From NCBI RefSeq assembly GCF_002968335.2, contig NZ_CP134398.1:1240001-1304000 (forward strand): a DNA stretch of 64,000 nucleotides, in the 5' to 3' direction. Of this stretch, positions 18,116 to 26,307 are shown piece by piece (within the stretch, counting starts at the first letter, position 1; every line of letters starts with the position of its first letter). The notes beneath the pieces were generated by a model that made no database searches, had not been told where the DNA came from, and saw nothing but the letters and a program-made list of their open reading frames with translations. The position numbers were made by a program, and so were the translations under genes. Source of the stretch: Mycobacterium sp. ITM-2016-00316. Lineage in GTDB: Bacteria > Actinomycetota > Actinomycetes > Mycobacteriales > Mycobacteriaceae.

Positions 18116-18402
18116 CCGCCGAGCACGACGACCGACCGCCGTTCGGTGTCGACGTAGGACGCGGCGGTCTGGGCGGCGATGCCCGCCGCCCCGGCAAGGT
18201 CCGCGCCCAGCCGGGCCAGCTCCCGCGCCGCCTCGCTCAACGCAGATGACAGCGCGGCCAGAAAATCCGCGCCGACCGGACCGAGGGCCTCAGCGCACGG
18301 ATCGGCGGCGGCGGGCAGCGCGGCGGCGATGGCCTCGAACTCGGCGGCCGTGCGGTGCAGGCCGGCGCCGGCGGCTCGGATGGCCGCGGTATCAGCGAAC
18401 AT
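18112..18402 (-). CDS. EspC-like type VII secretion substrate
   Basis: 96 residues, mostly helical and Ala/Leu-rich, matching the size and make-up of the T7SS EspC/DUF2580 family. The C-terminal SYVDTERR contains a Y-x-x-x-E motif, the type VII general secretion signal, placed just after the second long helix. ATG at 18402 (MFADTAAIRAAGAGL) is chosen as the family start over the longer upstream frame, which would run through the upp promoter. Likely partner and export signal carrier for the overlapping NlpC/P60 protein. Confidence 0.7.
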   Translation of the reverse strand: MFADTAAIRAAGAGLHRTAAEFEAIAAALPAAADPCAEALGPVGADFLAALSSALSEAARELARLGADLAGAAGIAAQTAASYVDTERRSVVVLGG

Positions 18403-18451
18403 GTGGTTATGACGCGCGCCGCGGCCGTTCGGTTCCATTAATCTTCGCCGT

Positions 18452-19075
18452 ATGGACTGTCGCGTCGTTGACCACCCGCTCGCCGCTGCCCGGCTCACCA
18501 CGCTGCGTGACGAGCGCACCGACAACGCGGGCTTCCGTGCGGCACTACGTGACCTGACACTGATGCTGATCTATGAGGCGACGCGCGATGCCGCGACCGA
18601 ACCGGTGCAGGTGCGTACCCCGCTCACCGAGACCACCGGCGCGCGGCTGGCCAATCCGCCGCTGCTGGTGCCGGTGTTGCGGGCCGGCCTGGGCATGGTG
18701 GACCAGGCGCATGCGCTGATCCCCGAGGCGCAGGTCGGTTTTGTCGGGATGGCGCGTAACGAAGAGACACATCAACCCACGCCGTATCTCGCGTCACTGC
18801 CCGACGATCTCAGTGCGCGTGCGGTTTTCGTCCTCGACCCCATGCTGGCCACGGGCGGGTCCATGGTCCATACCGTCGATCTGCTGCGTGAGCGCGGCGC
18901 CGTCGACATCACCGCGGTGTGCGTGGTGTGCGCGCCGGAAGGCATCGCCGCGCTGGAGAAGGCGGCTCCCGGGATCAGGCTGGTGACCGCGACCGTCGAC
19001 GACGGACTCAACGAGATCGCCTACATCGTGCCGGGTCTCGGGGATGCCGGGGACCGGCAGTTCGGGCCTCGCTGA
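18452..19075 (+). CDS. upp: Uracil phosphoribosyltransferase
   Basis: 207 residues, full length. Uracil + PRPP to UMP + PPi. The PRPP loop is [14 protein letters not shown] (about 129-142). The N-terminal [12 protein letters not shown] and [13 protein letters not shown] are conserved UPRT segments, and the terminal [11 protein letters not shown] binds uracil. ATG start is 49 bp from the divergent EspC-like gene. It meets pmmB tail to tail with 3 bp between stops. Confidence 0.96.
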   Translation: MDCRVVDHPLAAARLTTLRDERTDNAGFRAALRDLTLMLIYEATRDAATEPVQVRTPLTETTGARLANPPLLVPVLRAGLGMVDQAHALIPEAQVGFVGMARNEETHQPTPYLASLPDDLSARAVFVLDPMLATGGSMVHTVDLLRERGAVDITAVCVVCAPEGIAALEKAAPGIRLVTATVDDGLNEIAYIVPGLGDAGDRQFGPR

Positions 19076-19078
19076 GCG

Positions 19079-20668
19079 TCACCACATCGAGACGGCGGCC
19101 ACCAGTTCGGTGCGCAGCTGCTCGGCCCGCGCGCGTGCAGTGAACAGGTCGTCGGTCGGCGCGCGGCGCACCTCGATATACGACTTCAGTTTCGGCTCGG
19201 TGCCCGACGGCCGCACCACCACCCGGATTCCGTCGCCGGTGAACACCAGCGCATCGGTGCGTTGCAGGCCGCGGCGCTGCCCCAGGTCCTCCAGGTGCAC
19301 TGCGATACCGGCAAGACGGGCAGGGGGGTCGGCGCGCAGCGCCGCCATCGCCACACCCGCATCCTGCACCCGGCGCGAGACCGACGACGTGAGGTGCACA
19401 CCGTGCCGCCGGGCCAGCTCGTCCAGTGCGCCGGTCAGCGTGCGCCCCTGCGATCGCAGTGACGTCACCAGATCGCAGATCAGCACGGCGGCGCTGATGC
19501 CGTCCTTGTCGCGCACGGCATCCGGGTCGACGCAGTGCCCGATCGCCTCCTCGTAGGCATAGATCAGTGCGGCACCGGGCGCGGTGGCGCGGGCCAGCCA
19601 CTTGAACCCGGTGAGGGTCTCGGCGTGCTGAGCCCCGTATCCCGCGGCGATGGCGGCCAGCATCCGGGAGGACACCACCGTGCTGGCCACCAGTGCCGAT
19701 GCCGGATCGTTGCGCAGTGATAGCAGGTAATCGCCGAGCAGCCAACCTGTTTCGTCACCGGTCAGCATGCGCCAGCCGTGTGTTCCCCCGTCGGGTATGC
19801 CGACCGCGCAGCGATCCGCGTCGGGATCCAACGCGATCGCGACCTCGGCGCCCACTTCGGCGGCCAGCGTCAGCAGCAGGTCGGTGGCGCCGGGCTCCTC
19901 GGGGTTGGGGAAGGCGACGGTGGGGAAGTCCGGGTCGGGGGCGAACTGTGCATCGACGACGTGCACATCGTCGATTCCCGCCAACGCCAGTGCATCCAGT
20001 GCGAACTCACCACCGACCCCGTGCATCGGGGTGAGTGCCAGCCGGACGTTGCCGGCCGCACGGCGCACGGTCGCGACGCGCTCCAGGTAGGCCGCGACGA
20101 GGTCGGCGCCGGCCGGTTCGACCGGGGAGCGGGCGATTTCGTCGGCATACGGGGCGCGGGTGATCGCCGATTCGATCTCCCGGTCGGTGGGGGAGACGAT
20201 CTGCAGGCCGCCGTCGACGAAGACCTTGTAACCGTTGTCGGCCGGCGGGTTGTGCGATGCGGTGATCTGCACACCGGCCGCCGCGCCGAGGTGCCGCACG
20301 GCGAACGCCAGTACCGGCGTCGGCGCCGGGGTGTAGAGATAGGTGACGGTAAACCCTTCGGCGGCAAGGACTTCCGCCGCAGCCCTGGCGAACTGTTCGG
20401 AACCGTGCCGGGCGTCGCGGCCGACGACCACGGGCGAGCCGCCCAGGCAGCTGTCCTTGAGGACCCGGGCCAACGCCCAGGTGGTGCGCATGACGACGGC
20501 CAGGTTCATACCGTCCGGGCCGCCGCGCAGCGGTCCGCGCAATCCTGCGGTGCCGAACGTCAGCGGGTGCGCGAACCGGCGGGCGATCTCATCGGCATCG
20601 CAGGACGCCAGTTCCGCGGCGGTGACCGGGTCGGGGTCGTGCGCGATCCAGTCCTGTGCCGAGGTCAT
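19079..20668 (-). CDS. pmmB: Phosphomannomutase/phosphoglucomutase family enzyme
   Basis: 529 residues. Alpha-D-phosphohexomutase fold: phospho-serine loop ITASHNPPADNGYKVF, metal loop DPDADRCAVG, substrate loop AYEEAIGHCVDP and phosphate-binding RPSGTEPKLKSY near the end. LTFGTAGLRGPLRGGPDGMN at the N-terminus is typical of the PgmB/phosphopentomutase-like branch. In this salvage neighbourhood, conversion of ribose or deoxyribose 1-phosphate to the 5-phosphate is a plausible role beside hexose mutation. ATG 20668 is used; the frame is open further upstream but runs through the MarR gene, with which it overlaps as ATGA. Confidence 0.9.
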   Translation of the reverse strand: MTSAQDWIAHDPDPVTAAELASCDADEIARRFAHPLTFGTAGLRGPLRGGPDGMNLAVVMRTTWALARVLKDSCLGGSPVVVGRDARHGSEQFARAAAEVLAAEGFTVTYLYTPAPTPVLAFAVRHLGAAAGVQITASHNPPADNGYKVFVDGGLQIVSPTDREIESAITRAPYADEIARSPVEPAGADLVAAYLERVATVRRAAGNVRLALTPMHGVGGEFALDALALAGIDDVHVVDAQFAPDPDFPTVAFPNPEEPGATDLLLTLAAEVGAEVAIALDPDADRCAVGIPDGGTHGWRMLTGDETGWLLGDYLLSLRNDPASALVASTVVSSRMLAAIAAGYGAQHAETLTGFKWLARATAPGAALIYAYEEAIGHCVDPDAVRDKDGISAAVLICDLVTSLRSQGRTLTGALDELARRHGVHLTSSVSRRVQDAGVAMAALRADPPARLAGIAVHLEDLGQRRGLQRTDALVFTGDGIRVVVRPSGTEPKLKSYIEVRRAPTDDLFTARARAEQLRTELVAAVSMW

Positions 20669-21114
20669 GTCCCGATTGTGCCTGTGTCGGCGTCGGCCAG
20701 CTTGCGCAACACCGGGGCCACCAGAAGCAGCAGCCCGAACTCGAGTTCGGTGAGGCTCTCCCGCATGGCGGTATCCAGCCACGCGTCGCGTTCGGCACGG
20801 TCGGCGGCCAGCAGCGCGCGCCCTTCGCCGGTGAGTTCGACGAGTTGGCGTCGCCGATCACCGTCGTCGGCGCGGCGGGACACCAGTCCGGCCGCGGCGA
20901 GTCCGTTGATGCTGTCGGTCAGGGACTGCACGCGGACCTGCATCCGGGCGGCCAGTTCGGCAGGGGTGGCGGCGCCGGTGCGGGTCACTTCGGCCAGTAC
21001 CTGCATCTGGCTCAAGGTCAGGCCGTGATCGGGTCGATGACGCCGCAGTTGGCGGGCGACCGCCATCACCGATTCCCGCAATTCGGTCGCTGTCGAGGTG
21101 TCAGGCAGTGCCAT
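20665..21114 (-). CDS. MarR-family transcriptional regulator
   Basis: 149 residues. A winged helix-turn-helix is visible in LTLSQMQVLAEVTRTGAATPAELAARMQVRVQSLTDSINGLAAAGLVSRRADDGDRRRQLVELT, the usual MarR layout with the DRR wing. It overlaps the pmmB start by 4 bp, so pmmB is translationally coupled to it. It is divergent from an AbrB-type membrane protein across 95 bp containing a symmetric site, and is presumably the repressor of that transporter and of itself. A ligand cannot be inferred. Confidence 0.88.
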   Translation of the reverse strand: MALPDTSTATELRESVMAVARQLRRHRPDHGLTLSQMQVLAEVTRTGAATPAELAARMQVRVQSLTDSINGLAAAGLVSRRADDGDRRRQLVELTGEGRALLAADRAERDAWLDTAMRESLTELEFGLLLLVAPVLRKLADADTGTIGT

Positions 21115-21128
21115 ATACCAAGTTATAC

Positions 21129-21147
21129 CTTACTAATATTCAGTAAG
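21129..21147. promoter_or_regulatory. Candidate MarR operator
   Basis: CTTACT-N7-AGTAAG is a perfect 6-bp inverted repeat in an AT-rich patch midway between the divergent marR and transporter starts, preceded by two TATACC repeats. Size, symmetry and location fit a MarR dimer site. Confidence 0.55.
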
Positions 21148-21209
21148 ACCCCAGTTTGTGGCTCGATAAAGACAAGGGCATACTTGCTATCGAGGAGGAG
21201 GTCGTGTCG

Positions 21210-22301
21210 ATGGGGAAGTGGCGCGCGATGGCCAAGTGGGTACTGCTGGCGGCGGTCAGTGTCGCGGCCACGATTCCGCTCACCGCGCTCGGCGTGCCCT
21301 CGGCGGGCCTGTTCGCCGCCCTCGTGGTCGGCATCGTCCTCGCGCTGGCGAATCTGGCCCCCGCGGCGGTGCCGCGCACGGTGGGCATCGGTGCCCAAGG
21401 GGTGCTCGGTGCCTACATCGGCACCATGGTGTCGCGCGACGCCGTGGGCGCACTGGGGCCGCACTGGCTGATCGTGCTCGGCGTGGCCGTGGCGACCCTG
21501 TTCATCAGCGTGGTGTCCGGCGCGCTGCTCGGTCTGCGCCGCGACGTCAGTCCGTTGACCGGTTCGTTGGCCATGGTCGCCGGCGGGGCCTCCGGGCTGG
21601 TGGCCATCGCCCGCGAACTCGGTGCCGACGACCGCGTGGTGGCCGTCGTGCAGTATCTGCGGGTGGCACTGGTGACGGCCTCCATGCCGATCGCCGTCAC
21701 CGTGATCTATCGCGCCGAGCGCACCCATCACGCCGCACTGGTAGACCAATCCACCTCGTTACCTTGGTATCTCAGCGTCTTGGTGCTCGTCGGTCTGGTA
21801 TTGGTCGGAGCCACGGCCGGCAGATTGGTCCGGTTGCCCGGTGCCGGGCTGCTCGGGCCGCTGGCGCTGACGGTGGTGCTGCAACTGAGTCCGGTGCCCT
21901 TCGAGTTGACCGTGCCAGCCATGCTGGTTCAGGTCGGCTACCTGGTGATCGGATGGCAGGCCGGCGTGGCGTTCACCCGTGATTCGCTGCGTGCGGTCGG
22001 ACGCACGCTTCCGGCGGCGCTGGCACTGATCGTGGTGCTGACCGTCGCCACCGCCGGTCTCGGCGTGTTACTGGCCCGCTTCGCCGGGCTGACCCCGCTC
22101 GAGGGGTATCTGGCCACCAGTCCGGGTGGGGTGTATGCGGTCCTGGCCACCGCCGTCGAGACCGGGTCCAACGTCACCTTCATCATCGCCGCGCAGGTGG
22201 TGCGCATCCTGCTGATGTTGTTCGCCGCGCCGTTACTGGCCAAGGCCATCGTGCGGGTCAGCGACCGCTTGCGGCCTCGCGCCGCACTCGCCGGTAGATG
22301 A
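21210..22301 (+). CDS. AbrB-family membrane transporter-like protein
   Basis: 363 residues, about 10 hydrophobic segments, with the two-fold AbrB duplication. The unit GVPSAGLFAALVVGIVLAL...RTVGIGAQGVLGAYIG in the first half parallels LVRLPGAGLLGPLALTVVLQL...PAMLVQVGYLVIGWQAGVAF in the second. The family was once called putative ammonia monooxygenase; transport is more likely, but no substrate is known. GAGGAGGAG (21192-21200) sits 9 bp before ATG 21210, which decides the start over the upstream in-frame candidates. Together with MarR it separates pmmB from deoD. Confidence 0.8.
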   Translation: MGKWRAMAKWVLLAAVSVAATIPLTALGVPSAGLFAALVVGIVLALANLAPAAVPRTVGIGAQGVLGAYIGTMVSRDAVGALGPHWLIVLGVAVATLFISVVSGALLGLRRDVSPLTGSLAMVAGGASGLVAIARELGADDRVVAVVQYLRVALVTASMPIAVTVIYRAERTHHAALVDQSTSLPWYLSVLVLVGLVLVGATAGRLVRLPGAGLLGPLALTVVLQLSPVPFELTVPAMLVQVGYLVIGWQAGVAFTRDSLRAVGRTLPAALALIVVLTVATAGLGVLLARFAGLTPLEGYLATSPGGVYAVLATAVETGSNVTFIIAAQVVRILLMLFAAPLLAKAIVRVSDRLRPRAALAGR

Positions 22302-22317
22302 TCGGCTGTGCGGCAAC

Positions 22318-22450
22318 GTGGCCGCCTCACGGGTGCTCGGGATGGCGCACTACCGCTGTGTGCCGGCGTTCCCGCCGCTGCGTGAGATGACACGTCACGA
22401 GGTGGTCGAGTGGATCGGGCCGACCCTGCAGCGCTGTCTGACCGGATACT
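22318..22450 (+). pseudogene. Remnant of a TetR-family regulator C-terminus
   Basis: The short frame reads VAASRVLGMAHYRCVP..PPLREMTRHEVVEWIGPTLQRCLTG. This resembles the last helix of mycobacterial TetR regulators (LGMARY...PPL..M.RDEVV..IGP.LQRYL.G), without any upstream DNA-binding head; the AbrB stop lies just before. It runs straight into the end of deoD. I read it as a decayed fragment, not an expressed gene. Confidence 0.4.
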
Positions 22451-23245
22451 TCAGAGCCGCGCGATCACCCCGGCCAGCAGCGCGCCCATCCGGGCCGCCG
22501 ACTGACGGCCCGCCTCCAGCACCTCGTCATGGCTGAGCGGCTGACCCGTCATGCCCGCGGCCAGGTTCGTCACCAGCGACACCCCGAGCACCTCGGCACC
22601 GGCGGCGCGGGCGGCGATCGTCTCGTGCACCGTGGACATGCCGACCAGATCGGCGCCCAGGGTGCGCAGCATCCGGATCTCCGCGGGCGTCTCGTAGTGC
22701 GGCCCGGGCAGCCCGGCGTAGACACCCTCGGCCAGCGTGGGGTCGATCTCGCGCGCGATCGTGCGCAGGCGGGGGGCGTACGCGTCGACAAGGTCGACGA
22801 ACTGCGCACCGGCCAGCGGGGAGCGGGCCGTCAGGTTGAGGTGATCGCTGATCAGCACCGGCTGGCCGACGCCGTACTCGGGGCGCAACCCGCCCGCGGC
22901 GTTGGTGAGGATGACGGTGCCGGCCCCGGCGGCGCACGCGGTCCGCACCGGATGCACCACGTGCCGCAGGTCATGGCCCTCGTAGGCGTGGATGCGCCCG
23001 ACCAGCACCAGCACCCGGTGCGTGCCGACGGTGACCGAATGCACCTGACCGCGGTGCCCGGCCGCGGTGGGCGGGGTGAATCCGGGCAGGTCGGCCATCG
23101 GCACGGACGCCGTCGGCTCGCCCAGCGCGCTCAGCGCCGGCGCCCAGCCCGACCCGAGCACCAGGGCGATGTCGTGGGTGGGCACCCCGGTTTGTTCGCT
23201 GATCGCGGTGGCGGCCTCATTGGCGGCCGCTTGTGGATCTGACAC
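22451..23245 (-). CDS. deoD: Purine nucleoside phosphorylase
   Basis: 264 residues, trimeric type. Phosphorolysis of (deoxy)inosine and guanosine to base and (deoxy)ribose-1-phosphate. Landmarks: LVLGSGW phosphate loop, [48 protein letters not shown] (purine-site Glu/Met/Ser) and [11 protein letters not shown] at 23245 ([12 protein letters not shown]) gives the family length; the longer open frame runs antisense through the next gene. It is divergent from amiB with 18 bp between starts, a very tight shared promoter. Often called deoD or punA. Confidence 0.94.
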   Translation of the reverse strand: MSDPQAAANEAATAISEQTGVPTHDIALVLGSGWAPALSALGEPTASVPMADLPGFTPPTAAGHRGQVHSVTVGTHRVLVLVGRIHAYEGHDLRHVVHPVRTACAAGAGTVILTNAAGGLRPEYGVGQPVLISDHLNLTARSPLAGAQFVDLVDAYAPRLRTIAREIDPTLAEGVYAGLPGPHYETPAEIRMLRTLGADLVGMSTVHETIAARAAGAEVLGVSLVTNLAAGMTGQPLSHDEVLEAGRQSAARMGALLAGVIARL

Positions 23246-23263
23246 GAGTGAGATACTGCCAGG

Positions 23264-24448
23264 ATGTCCACGGGTAGCGCGTCGTCGATCGTCGAGGACA
23301 CCGTCAACCGCCGCCGCGGTGACCTCGTCGCTCTGTCGCACGACATCCACGCCGAACCGGAACTCGCATTCGACGAGCACCGCAGCTGCGCCAAGACTCA
23401 GGCGCTGGTCGCCGAACGGGGGTTCGCCATCGAGGCCGCGCCCGGCGGCCTGGACACCGCGTTCCGTGCCGAGTACGGCAGCGGCTCCCTGGTGATCGGC
23501 ATCTGCGCGGAATACGACGCGCTGCCCGAGATGGGGCACGCCTGCGGGCACAACATCATCGCGGCCTCGGCGGTGGGCACCGCGCTGGCGCTCGCCGAGG
23601 TAGCCGACGAACTGGATCTGACGGTCGTCCTCATCGGCACGCCCGCCGAGGAGGCCGGCGGCGGAAAGGTGTTGCTGCTCAACGCCGGAACATTCGACGA
23701 CATCGCCACGGCGGTCATGCTGCACCCGGGGCCCGCCGACATGGCCGCGGCCCGTTCGCTGGCGCTCTCCGAGGTCGCGGTCAGCTACACCGGGCGTGAG
23801 TCGCACGCCGCGGTCGCGCCCTACCTGGGTGTCAACGCCGCCGACGCGGTCACCGTAGCCCAGGTGGCCGTCGGGCTGCTGCGTCAGCAGCTCGCGCCCG
23901 GGCAGATGATGCACGGCATCGTCACCAACGGCGGTCAGGCCACCAATGTCATTCCTGCACATGCCGAAATGAAGTACACGATGCGCGCCACCGATATGGA
24001 TTCGCTTCGTCTGCTGGAGGCGAAGATGGCCGGGTGTTTCGCATCCGGCGCGGTGGCCACCGGTTGCGAGCACGGTGTCCGGGAGACCGCGCCACCCTAT
24101 GACGCGCTGGCGCCCGACCGGTTCCTGGCCGAGGTGTTCCGCGCCGAGATGATCCGCAACGGCCGGCATCCGCTGCCGGTGGAATTGGAGGCGGCCTTGC
24201 CGTTGGGGAGTACCGATATGGGCAACGTCACCCAGGTGCTGCCGGGTATCCACCCGGTGGTGGGCATCGACGCCGGCGGTGCCTCGCTGCACCAGCCGCA
24301 GTTCGCGGCCGCCGCTGCCGGGCCCAGCGCGGACAAGGCGGTCATCGACGGGTCGATCATGTTGGCGCGCACCGTCGTTGCGTTGGCGCAGAACGATGTC
24401 GAACGTGAACGGGTGTTGGAGGCACAGGTCCGGCGGAGGGCGTCATGA
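23264..24448 (+). CDS. amiB: M20-family amidohydrolase (AmiB1-like)
   Basis: 394 residues. Metal-dependent peptidase/deacylase fold: [17 protein letters not shown] holds the zinc Asp/His residues, [11 protein letters not shown] the catalytic glutamates, and [24 protein letters not shown] begins the dimerisation domain. Related enzymes hydrolyse N-acyl amino acids or aminobenzoyl-glutamate; the true substrate is unknown. Its stop overlaps the start of the paralogous amiA (ATGA). Order and orientation beside deoD match M. tuberculosis Rv3306c/Rv3305c. Confidence 0.88.
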   Translation: MSTGSASSIVEDTVNRRRGDLVALSHDIHAEPELAFDEHRSCAKTQALVAERGFAIEAAPGGLDTAFRAEYGSGSLVIGICAEYDALPEMGHACGHNIIAASAVGTALALAEVADELDLTVVLIGTPAEEAGGGKVLLLNAGTFDDIATAVMLHPGPADMAAARSLALSEVAVSYTGRESHAAVAPYLGVNAADAVTVAQVAVGLLRQQLAPGQMMHGIVTNGGQATNVIPAHAEMKYTMRATDMDSLRLLEAKMAGCFASGAVATGCEHGVRETAPPYDALAPDRFLAEVFRAEMIRNGRHPLPVELEAALPLGSTDMGNVTQVLPGIHPVVGIDAGGASLHQPQFAAAAAGPSADKAVIDGSIMLARTVVALAQNDVERERVLEAQVRRRAS

Positions 24449-25614
24449 CCCTGCGTACACACACCGACGCGTGGCTGGCCGCCCACCACGATGACCTGGT
24501 GGCCTGGCGCCGCCACATCCACACGCATCCCGAACTCGGCCGTCAGGAGTTCGCGACCACCGAATTCGTCGCGACCCGACTGGCCGATGCCGGCCTGAAC
24601 CCGAAGGTGTTGCCCGGGGGCACCGGCCTGACATGTGATTTCGGGCCGGAGGACCGTCCGCGTGTCGCGTTGCGCGCCGATATGGATGCACTGCCGATGG
24701 CGGAGCGCACCGGCCTGCCGTTCTCGTCGACGGTGCCCGGCGTGGCCCACGCCTGCGGGCACGACGGGCACACCGCCGTGCTGCTCGGAGCCGGGCTGGC
24801 GATGGCGTCGGCGCCCGAACTGCCGGTGGGCGTGCGGCTGATCTTCCAGCCGGCCGAGGAACTGATGCCCGGCGGCGCGATCGACGCCGTCGCGGCCGGA
24901 GCGGTGGCCGGTGTGGCGCGGATCTTCGCGCTGCACTGCGATCCCCGCCTGGAGGTGGGCAAGGTGGCGGTGCGACTGGGCCCGATCACCTCGGCGGCCG
25001 ATTCGATCGAGATCACCCTGCATTCGCCCGGTGGGCACACGTCCCGGCCGCACCTGACCGGTGACCTGGTGTACGCGCTGGGCACCCTGATCACCGGTGT
25101 GCCCGGGGTGTTGTCACGGCGTATCGACCCCCGTAAGAGCACCGTCATGGTGTGGGGCGCGGTCAACGCCGGCGTGGCGGCCAATGCGATCCCGCAGACC
25201 GGCACGCTGGCGGGCACCATCCGGACCTCCAGCCGCGAAACCTGGCTGACTCTGGAATCGCTTGTCGGCGATATTGTTTCGTCCTTGCTGGCGCCGCTGG
25301 CCGTGGAGTACAGCGTGAACTACCGCCGGGGCGTGCCGCCGGTGGTCAACGAAGAGGTGTCCACCCGCATCCTCACCCATGCGATCGAGGCGCTCGGGCC
25401 GACCGCGCTGGCCGACACCCATCAGTCCGGGGGCGGCGAGGACTTTTCCTGGTACCTGGAGGAGGTGCCCGGCGCGATGGCACGCCTGGGGGTGTGGTCG
25501 GGGAAGGGCGCTCAGCTGGACCTGCACCAGCCGACCTTCGACCTGGACGAGCGTGCACTGGCGGTGGGTGTGCGCACGATGGTCAACCTGGTCGAGCAGT
25601 CCGGCCTCGTGTAG
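24445..25614 (+). CDS. amiA: M20-family amidohydrolase (AmiA1-like)
   Basis: 389 residues, a paralogue of the preceding gene with a more canonical hippurate hydrolase/N-acyl-amino-acid amidohydrolase pattern: WRRHIHTHPELGRQEF, LRADMDALPM, HACGHDGHTAVLLG, FQPAEELMPGG, and SPGGHTSRPH in the dimerisation domain. SGGGEDFSWYLEEVPG at the C-terminus carries the last metal ligand region. Translationally coupled to amiB; the two may form one amide-hydrolysing pathway. A strong hairpin follows the stop. Confidence 0.9.
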   Translation: MTLRTHTDAWLAAHHDDLVAWRRHIHTHPELGRQEFATTEFVATRLADAGLNPKVLPGGTGLTCDFGPEDRPRVALRADMDALPMAERTGLPFSSTVPGVAHACGHDGHTAVLLGAGLAMASAPELPVGVRLIFQPAEELMPGGAIDAVAAGAVAGVARIFALHCDPRLEVGKVAVRLGPITSAADSIEITLHSPGGHTSRPHLTGDLVYALGTLITGVPGVLSRRIDPRKSTVMVWGAVNAGVAANAIPQTGTLAGTIRTSSRETWLTLESLVGDIVSSLLAPLAVEYSVNYRRGVPPVVNEEVSTRILTHAIEALGPTALADTHQSGGGEDFSWYLEEVPGAMARLGVWSGKGAQLDLHQPTFDLDERALAVGVRTMVNLVEQSGLV

Positions 25615-25622
25615 CGCGGGCA

Positions 25623-25684
25623 AATGTCACTCTGACAGCGTCGCCGTGGATATATATGCATGACGACGCTGTCAGAGTGACATT
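25623..25684. terminator. Perfect 21-bp inverted repeat, bidirectional terminator
   Basis: Arms at 25623-25643 and 25664-25684 are perfect complements over 21 bp (left arm begins AATGTCACTCTGACAG), around a 20-nt AT-rich loop. It lies 8 bp after the amiA stop and 18 bp before the stop of the convergent gene, so it can end transcripts from both sides. It is much longer and more perfect than other hairpins here. Confidence 0.8.
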
Positions 25685-25702
25685 GCGACTTGGCCGAGTG
25701 GT

Positions 25703-26176
25703 CTAAGTGCCGGGCCCGACGTTGCCCGCGGGACGGATGCGCAGTTCGTGCACGTACTCCGCGGGGGCGCCTGCGATCTCCGCGGCGTCGGCCATCACCC
25801 CGAGGTAGCGCGCCGACGGCACACCGCCCTCCCAGGCGTCCACGACGTACAGCCAGGCGAGCACCGGGTCGGTGGTGGTGTCGGAGGTCAGGCGGTCCAC
25901 CCGGCAGCGGATCTTCTTGTGGAACCCGAGCTCGGACCCCTCCCAGCGGTCCAGGTTCTCCTCGTCCTCGGGGGTGACGTCGTAGAGCACGACGAACACC
26001 CGGGACAACGGGTCCTCGACCAGGGTCGCCAGCGCGCCCTCCCAGCTGAGGTCCTCACCGCCGAAGGTCAGCCGCCAGCCATACAGCCAGCCGGTCCCCG
26101 CCATCGGTGAATGCGGAGCCCGCTGCAGCATCTGTTCCGGATGCATGTTCGATCCGTAAGCGGCGTAGAGCGGCAC
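25703..26176 (-). CDS. Gamma-glutamylcyclotransferase-fold protein (Rv3304-like)
   Basis: 157 residues. The N-terminal LYAAYGSNM is the GGCT/AIG2 phosphate-loop motif (YGSN at 7-10), followed by GWRLTFGGEDLSWEGALATLVED and a central LDRWEGSELGFHKKIRCRV, where the Glu of the EGxxxGxY-type motif falls. The family releases 5-oxoproline from gamma-glutamyl compounds or acts on isopeptides. Divergent from lpdA, with a 36-bp repeat array between them. Confidence 0.75.
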   Translation of the reverse strand: MPLYAAYGSNMHPEQMLQRAPHSPMAGTGWLYGWRLTFGGEDLSWEGALATLVEDPLSRVFVVLYDVTPEDEENLDRWEGSELGFHKKIRCRVDRLTSDTTTDPVLAWLYVVDAWEGGVPSARYLGVMADAAEIAGAPAEYVHELRIRPAGNVGPGT

Positions 26177-26192
26177 GGGCCCAACTTTAAAG

Positions 26193-26292
26193 GGTACGGC
26201 GGGCAGGAGCGCAGCGACCCGGGAGATAGGTACGGCGGGCAGGAGCGCAGCGACCCGGCGGATCGGTCATGTGGGCGCGAGCGCAGCGACCC
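26193..26292. repeat. 36-bp-period repeat array before lpdA
   Basis: The core GAGCGCAGCGACCC starts at 26207 and 26243, and GAGCGCAGCGACCC again at 26279: three copies exactly 36 bp apart. The first two units are near-identical (GGTACGGCGGGCA precedes both) and the third keeps only the core. The array ends 15 bp before the lpdA GTG, so it occupies the shared promoter region. Same period as the array at 1304-1424. Confidence 0.9.
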
Positions 26293-26307
26293 ACTACGTT
26301 TATCACC

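Noticed and set aside
22451-24292. A 613-residue fusion of purine nucleoside phosphorylase
   Set aside because: The extra N-terminal part is antisense to amiB and has no protein-like pattern; the GTG at 23245 gives the family length.
25684-25760. tRNA gene
   Set aside because: Only a D-arm-like stretch is present; no anticodon arm, T-arm or matching acceptor stem, and the region enters the coding end of the minus-strand gene.
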